Shown piece by piece: positions 5,911 to 9,891 of a DNA stretch of 9,891 nucleotides (its first letter is position 1; every line of letters begins with the position of its first letter). The notes under the pieces are model-generated. The model was not told the origin of the DNA and made no database searches. It saw only the letters and a program-made list of their open reading frames with translations. The stretch is from assembly GCA_038239195.1 (NCBI GenBank), contig JBBSEZ010000376.1, positions 1 to 9,891 on the forward strand, read 5' to 3'. Both the position numbers and the translations under genes were made by a program. Origin of the DNA: JBBSEZ01 sp038239195. GTDB lineage: Bacteria; Planctomycetota; Planctomycetia; Gemmatales; Gemmataceae.

Positions 5911-8900
5911 TCCGTTTTGCCCTCCGGGGCCGCACGCCGGGAAAGGCGTTGAAGGGACGCTTTCGCCTCCCGCGTCGGCCAGGCGCCCCCCGCGCCGCGA
6001 GCCAACTTTTCCAGCACGACTTGGGCCTCCTTGGTGCCGATCCGTTCCAGCACCGCAATGGCCCGCATCGTCTGGAGCCAGCGGGGGGACGCGAGCCTGG
6101 CTTCGATCTTCTCCAGCAGCCTCTTCACCCGGCGATACGTTTCCACCGATGGCTTGGCCCGTAGCACCGCGCGGAGGGCGGCCTCGGCCAGTTCGCCCTG
6201 CTCTTCCAGCGCCATCTGCGCTTGCTCCCGGACCGCGAAGGTGTCGCTGTCGAGGTCGGCCACGAGCCGGGCCAACCGCGCCGCATCCGGCCTCGAGACG
6301 GGCTTTAGCTTCTTGTCGAGAAACGGCACGGCGCGGTCGGGCCCTGTCGCCAGGCGCCAGGCGGCGGTGTGGGCTCGCGCCGCGTCCGCGCCGGCCAGGT
6401 CGGCCCACAGGGCGGCAAGGGGGAGCGGGCCTCCCGGCGGCCGACCTGCCGCGAAGAGCGCTGACCGCTGCCAGACGAGGGCCGTCGTGTCCGCGCTGCC
6501 GCTCGCCAGTCGAGCCCCATCGGGGGAGAACGCCAGCGACTCCACTGCGCCGCGATGGCCCTTCAGCCGGCCGGCCTCCTTGCCCGTGGCCAGGTCCCAC
6601 AGAGCATCACCCACGGCAAGGATTCGGCCGTCGGGCGAAAAGGCAAGGGGCCCCTCTCCCTTGTTCAGGCGGAGGACTTCCCGTCCGGTGGCGACCTCGA
6701 TGAGCCGGAGGTGGGGCCTGAACCGGGAGCTGTTGAAGCGGTTGTTGATCCCCCCCCTGAGGACCACCATCCGGCCATCGGGAGAGAACGTGGCTCCCTG
6801 GAAGACCTCGTTGTTTTCCCCCTCCCTCTTCGCCAGCACTCGATCCGTCGCACGGTCCCAGAACAGGAGCGGCCCGCCAGGGCCATCGAAAACCTCGCGC
6901 CCGAGAACCGAGACGACAACGGTGCCGTCCGGAGATGTGGCCAGGGCTGTGCCCCGGTCTTCCCGCACGTCGTGGCGGCGCAGCTCCTTTGCCGTCGCCG
7001 CATCCCGGACGACGACCTCTCCTTTGCCGGTGACCGCCACCAGCGCCTTGCCGTCGGGAGTGAAGGCCAGGGAGCGGATGCCCTCGGCGTGACCTTCGAC
7101 ACGAGCCCTCTGCTTCCCGCTGGCCGGATCGCAGAGTAGGAGGGTGCCGCCCGCGTCTGCTGCTGCCAGTGTCCGGCCATTCGGCGCGAAGGCGAGGGCC
7201 GTGAGCGGGTGGCCGGGCTTGCCGAGAGTACGCAACTCCCGGCCTGTCTTCGTTTCCCACACGCGCAGGGTTTTGTCCGAGCTGCCGGAGACGAGCGTGC
7301 GCATGTCCGGAGCGAACGCAAGGCAGGTCACGGCGTCCCGATGGCCAGCGACAGGCCTGACCTCCGTGTCGGTGCCGACGTCCCACAGTCGCAGCCCGCT
7401 GTCGCCGAAGAAGCTCCTCCATCGCCCCCTGCCACCGCTCGCGATGACCAGCCTCTTGCCATCCGGGGAAAAACAGAACGGGTGGGCCTCCTGGCTCGCT
7501 CCCTGGAGCTCGCGCAACTTCCGGCCGCCGGGCAGGCCCCACAGGCACAGTCGCGATTTGCCGTCCGCAACCGCGAAGCGTTTGCCGCCGGGGGAAAAGA
7601 GCCCGCCGGCCCCCGCGGTGCCACCGAGCCGGGCGAGCGTTTTTCCACTGGCCAGGTCGATCAGGGCAAGCCGTGTCTTGGTCTCCTCGCAGATGAGCGT
7701 TCGGCCGTCGGGGGCCAGGACGGGCCACGGGCCAGGCGCGTTCAGGCGCCGGAGCAGTTTCCCTGTCGCCGGGCTCCAAACGCAGAGCTCATCGGCGAGG
7801 GAAAACAAGGCCCGGCCGTCGGCGGCAAACACGAGTTGACCGACGGCTGTTCGATGAGCCGCCAGCCGGGCCCGCTCCCGCCCGGTGGCGAGGTCGAACA
7901 GGCGGACGTCGTACTCGGTGCCCTCGCGGTCGCCCCCGCCTCCCACGGCCAGCGTCTTGCCGTCCGGCGAAAAGGCGAAGGAGGTGACCGTGTTGGGATG
8001 TCCGATAAACTGTTGGACGCGCTCGCCGGTGGCCGGGGCCCAGAGGTAAATCGTCTGGTTCGCCGCGGTGGCCAGCAACTTGCCGTCCGGAGAGAAGGCG
8101 ATGCGTGGGCCCAGCCAGAGCCCCTCCCCGAAACGTCGCAGTTCCTTGCCTGTTGCGACGTCCCAGAGGTAAATCGCCGGGCCGTGGTTGCCCGCGACCG
8201 CCACGGCCAGGCGCTTGCCGTCGGGGGAGACCGCGGCGGCGACCGCCGTGTCCTCGTGCCTCAACCACAAGGCACCCATGCGGACCAGCGCGCCCGGTGG
8301 AAGCGGGTTGCCCAGTACGTCCGTCGGGCCAGGCTTCGGCTGCCCCACCTCGGCTGCAACAGCGGAGGGCCATTTCCAGACCAGGGCCGTGCGGTCTTCG
8401 CTGACCGAAACGAGCGCCTTGCCGTCGCGGGCAAAGATGGCGTCCCGGATCGTACCGACGTGCCCGCCGAGACGGTGTTTCAGCTTGCCCGTGCCGGCAT
8501 CCCAAAGCGACAGCGTGCGCGACGTCTCTCCCCCGGCCACCACTTTTCCGTCGGAAGAGAAGGCGAGATAAGTCTGCCAACCGCTGGCCACGGGGATGCG
8601 GCGGGCGCGCTGCCAGCTTGTGGCGTCCCACAGCGCCAGGAAGTCATCCCCGCCAACCGAGGCCAGCGTCTTGCCATCGGGGGCAAAGGCGACTGCCAGG
8701 ACCGCATGTCCCCCATGCCCGTTCAGGCGGCGCACCTCACGCCCGGTACGAACCTCCCAGACGCGCACGTCGTCATCCACGGCCGTGACGAGCAACTTCC
8801 CATCGGGCGAGAAGGCCCCGAGCTGAACGGTGTCCTTGTGTCCGACGAAGCGGCGCAGTTCCCGGCCGGTCTTCGAGCCCCACAGGTGAACCGCGTCGTC

Positions 8901-9891
8901 CGCCGCCCAGGCCACCGCCTTGCCATCTCCTGAAACAGCAAGAAACGAGACGTCACGTCCAGGAAGGCGGGCGCTCCACAGCACCGCCCCGTTCTCCGCG
9001 TCCAGCAGGGCCAGGATCGGCCTCAACTGTTGGTCCCGTCCCGCGCAAGCGATGGCAAGGCCATCGGGGGTGAGAACCATCAGGGAGAGGGAAACTCCTT
9101 TCAACCGGAGCGAGCGCAGCGGCCGGCCGGTTGCCGTTTCCCAGAACCGAACCACGCCGTCTCCTCGGAGAGTGAGCAGCGCCTTGCCATTCGGGGAGAG
9201 ACAGGCCTGGGCCCTCACCGCCCCTGGGGCGATGTGTTTGTCGTCGATCGCCTTCGGGGTGCCGATGCGGGCGATGGCGCCCTTCGGCAGCGGGTTGCCA
9301 GACAGGTCGGTCCCAGGCGAGGGCGGCTTGCCAGGCCCCCGCGGCCAGGAGGTTGCCTCGGTGGCGAGACCGGCCGCGAGAAACTCGATTTTCGGCCTCT
9401 CCAGGGGCGCGGCAACGGGCCGACCCTTCATTCGGTGGAGGGCGGCCAGTGCCTCCCGCGTCCGCCGGGCGCCGGCCTTGCCGGCGGCGAGGTCCATCAA
9501 CGCGGCGCGTGCCCGCGCGGTGTTGATCTGCTCCAGGATCAGCAGGGCCTGCGCCGGCTGCGGCTGGGACCAGGCTTTCTGAAGCAGCTCGGCCTTGTGG
9601 GACAATTCGGCGGATGGCCGATCGCGCAAGGCGGCACGCAAGGCCGGCTCGGCCTCGGGGCCAAGGGCCTTCAACTGCTCGAAGGCTTTCCTCCGCACCT
9701 CGGGGCCGTCGTCATCGAGCCCGGCCGCCAGTTTGCGCACCTGTTTGGCGGGGACGTCGCGGGCCCGGCGGACTTTCTCCTCGATGAGGGCCACCCCCTG
9801 GTCCGAAGCCTGCACCAGTTGCCAGCGAGCGTTGTATACCTTGTCGCGAAGGTCGGCCGCCAGTGCTGCCCACAGATACTCGCGAGATTTC
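5907..9891 (-). CDS. giant WD40-repeat protein with HEAT-like modules, 5' end beyond the window
   Basis: Minus-strand frame ending at TAG 5907-5909. A GTG at 9813-9815 gives 1302 residues, but the frame stays open through the right edge (25 more codons) and those codons continue the same HEAT-like domain (LWAALAADL), so the true start lies outside. Domain order by nucleotide position: HEAT-like helical module (about 9320-9890); linker SGNPLPKGA; seven WD40 repeats (about 8365-9220); linker LGNPLPPGA (about 8300-8325); fourteen WD40 repeats (about 6475-8270); second HEAT-like module (5907-6440). The repeats show the usual FSPDGK turn and a weaker W/F-D before the next blade. Seven plus fourteen fits three seven-bladed beta-propellers. 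The two HEAT-like modules are clearly related (LWADLAG versus LWAALAAD, LVADLDSD versus LAAGLDDD, EAALRAVLRAKPS versus EPALRAALRDRPS), indicating internal duplication. No signal peptide, membrane segment or enzymatic domain is visible in this part. Proteins of this style in Gemmataceae often carry a kinase or sigma-factor-like part elsewhere, which cannot be judged here. The likely role is a protein-interaction scaffold; the partner is unknown. Confidence 0.85.
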   Translation of the reverse strand, partial: KSREYLWAALAADLRDKVYNARWQLVQASDQGVALIEEKVRRARDVPAKQVRKLAAGLDDDGPEVRRKAFEQLKALGPEAEPALRAALRDRPSAELSHKAELLQKAWSQPQPAQALLILEQINTARARAALMDLAAGKAGARRTREALAALHRMKGRPVAAPLERPKIEFLAAGLATEATSWPRGPGKPPSPGTDLSGNPLPKGAIARIGTPKAIDDKHIAPGAVRAQACLSPNGKALLTLRGDGVVRFWETATGRPLRSLRLKGVSLSLMVLTPDGLAIACAGRDQQLRPILALLDAENGAVLWSARLPGRDVSFLAVSGDGKAVAWAADDAVHLWGSKTGRELRRFVGHKDTVQLGAFSPDGKLLVTAVDDDVRVWEVRTGREVRRLNGHGGHAVLAVAFAPDGKTLASVGGDDFLALWDATSWQRARRIPVASGWQTYLAFSSDGKVVAGGETSRTLSLWDAGTGKLKHRLGGHVGTIRDAIFARDGKALVSVSEDRTALVWKWPSAVAAEVGQPKPGPTDVLGNPLPPGALVRMGALWLRHEDTAVAAAVSPDGKRLAVAVAGNHGPAIYLWDVATGKELRRFGEGLWLGPRIAFSPDGKLLATAANQTIYLWAPATGERVQQFIGHPNTVTSFAFSPDGKTLAVGGGGDREGTEYDVRLFDLATGRERARLAAHRTAVGQLVFAADGRALFSLADELCVWSPATGKLLRRLNAPGPWPVLAPDGRTLICEETKTRLALIDLASGKTLARLGGTAGAGGLFSPGGKRFAVADGKSRLCLWGLPGGRKLRELQGASQEAHPFCFSPDGKRLVIASGGRGRWRSFFGDSGLRLWDVGTDTEVRPVAGHRDAVTCLAFAPDMRTLVSGSSDKTLRVWETKTGRELRTLGKPGHPLTALAFAPNGRTLAAADAGGTLLLCDPASGKQRARVEGHAEGIRSLAFTPDGKALVAVTGKGEVVVRDAATAKELRRHDVREDRGTALATSPDGTVVVSVLGREVFDGPGGPLLFWDRATDRVLAKREGENNEVFQGATFSPDGRMVVLRGGINNRFNSSRFRPHLRLIEVATGREVLRLNKGEGPLAFSPDGRILAVGDALWDLATGKEAGRLKGHRGAVESLAFSPDGARLASGSADTTALVWQRSALFAAGRPPGGPLPLAALWADLAGADAARAHTAAWRLATGPDRAVPFLDKKLKPVSRPDAARLARLVADLDSDTFAVREQAQMALEEQGELAEAALRAVLRAKPSVETYRRVKRLLEKIEARLASPRWLQTMRAIAVLERIGTKEAQVVLEKLARGAGGAWPTREAKASLQRLSRRAAPEGKTD
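6475..9220 (-). repeat. degenerate tandem repeats encoding 21 WD40 units
   Basis: Within the large gene, short blocks such as GCCGTCGGG or GCCATCGGG (plus-strand view of the codons for PDGK) recur roughly every 110-150 bases, each preceding an LWD/VWE-type block. I count 7 units upstream of the second GNPLP linker and 14 after it. The units are diverged, so this is ancient protein-level repetition rather than recent DNA tandem duplication. It is still a likely site for slippage or misassembly. Confidence 0.6.

Noticed and set aside
5440..6600. Minus-strand frame overlapping the YjbR-like gene and the end of the WD40 gene
   Set aside because: Out-of-frame with the WD40 gene and extremely rich in Gly, Arg and Ala; no recognisable sequence.
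7209..8933. Plus-strand open frame of over 500 codons across the WD40 gene
   Set aside because: Antisense of repeated WD40 codons; repeating Arg/Gly/Pro-rich sequence without domains.
6475..9220. Periodic repeats considered as a CRISPR-like or minisatellite array
   Set aside because: The repeated blocks are diverged, in frame and encode WD40 turns; they are protein repeats, not an array with spacers.

Overview
The window is high-GC DNA that most resembles a planctomycete of the Gemmataceae type. The main reason is the giant gene at the right. It combines many degenerate WD40 repeats, the linker pattern GNPLPPGA, and flanking HEAT-like helical modules, an architecture I associate with that group. 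This placement is inference from protein style; there is no rRNA or other marker.

Left half (about 1-5490): an accessory or defence-type block related to the DNA phosphorothioation (Dnd) world. On the minus strand a probable operon reads right to left. It starts with a 754-residue protein that fuses an N-terminal PD-(D/E)XK/DUF559-like nuclease domain to a superfamily 2 helicase and a C-terminal helical domain (2227-4491). Next comes a DndB-like DGQHR-domain protein (614-2032). Last is a short acidic-tailed ORF (397-573) with a good Shine-Dalgarno sequence but no canonical start codon. Divergent from the helicase, on the plus strand, is the C-terminal half of a Dnd-associated putative methyltransferase (4590-5486) whose methyltransferase domain is absent. 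No dndA, dndC, dndD or dndE is visible. This is therefore either an orphan two-gene system built on Dnd accessory parts or the eroded edge of a larger island. Bases 1-396 hold no convincing gene, only two inverted repeats, one of which could be a terminator for the minus-strand operon.

Middle (5487-5910): a small MmcQ/YjbR-like gene on the plus strand that loses its normal C-terminus. It overlaps the end of the next, convergent gene by 4 bases.

Right half (5907-9891, minus strand): a very large WD40 protein, open to the window's right edge and so missing its 5' end. The visible part is a HEAT-like module, one set of 7 WD40 repeats, a linker, a set of 14 WD40 repeats (two propellers' worth), and a second HEAT-like module homologous to the first.

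Taken together, two of the three plus-strand/short genes are truncated at a domain boundary and the third lacks a start codon. This suggests a region shaped by recombination, with the helicase and DGQHR genes as its intact core.
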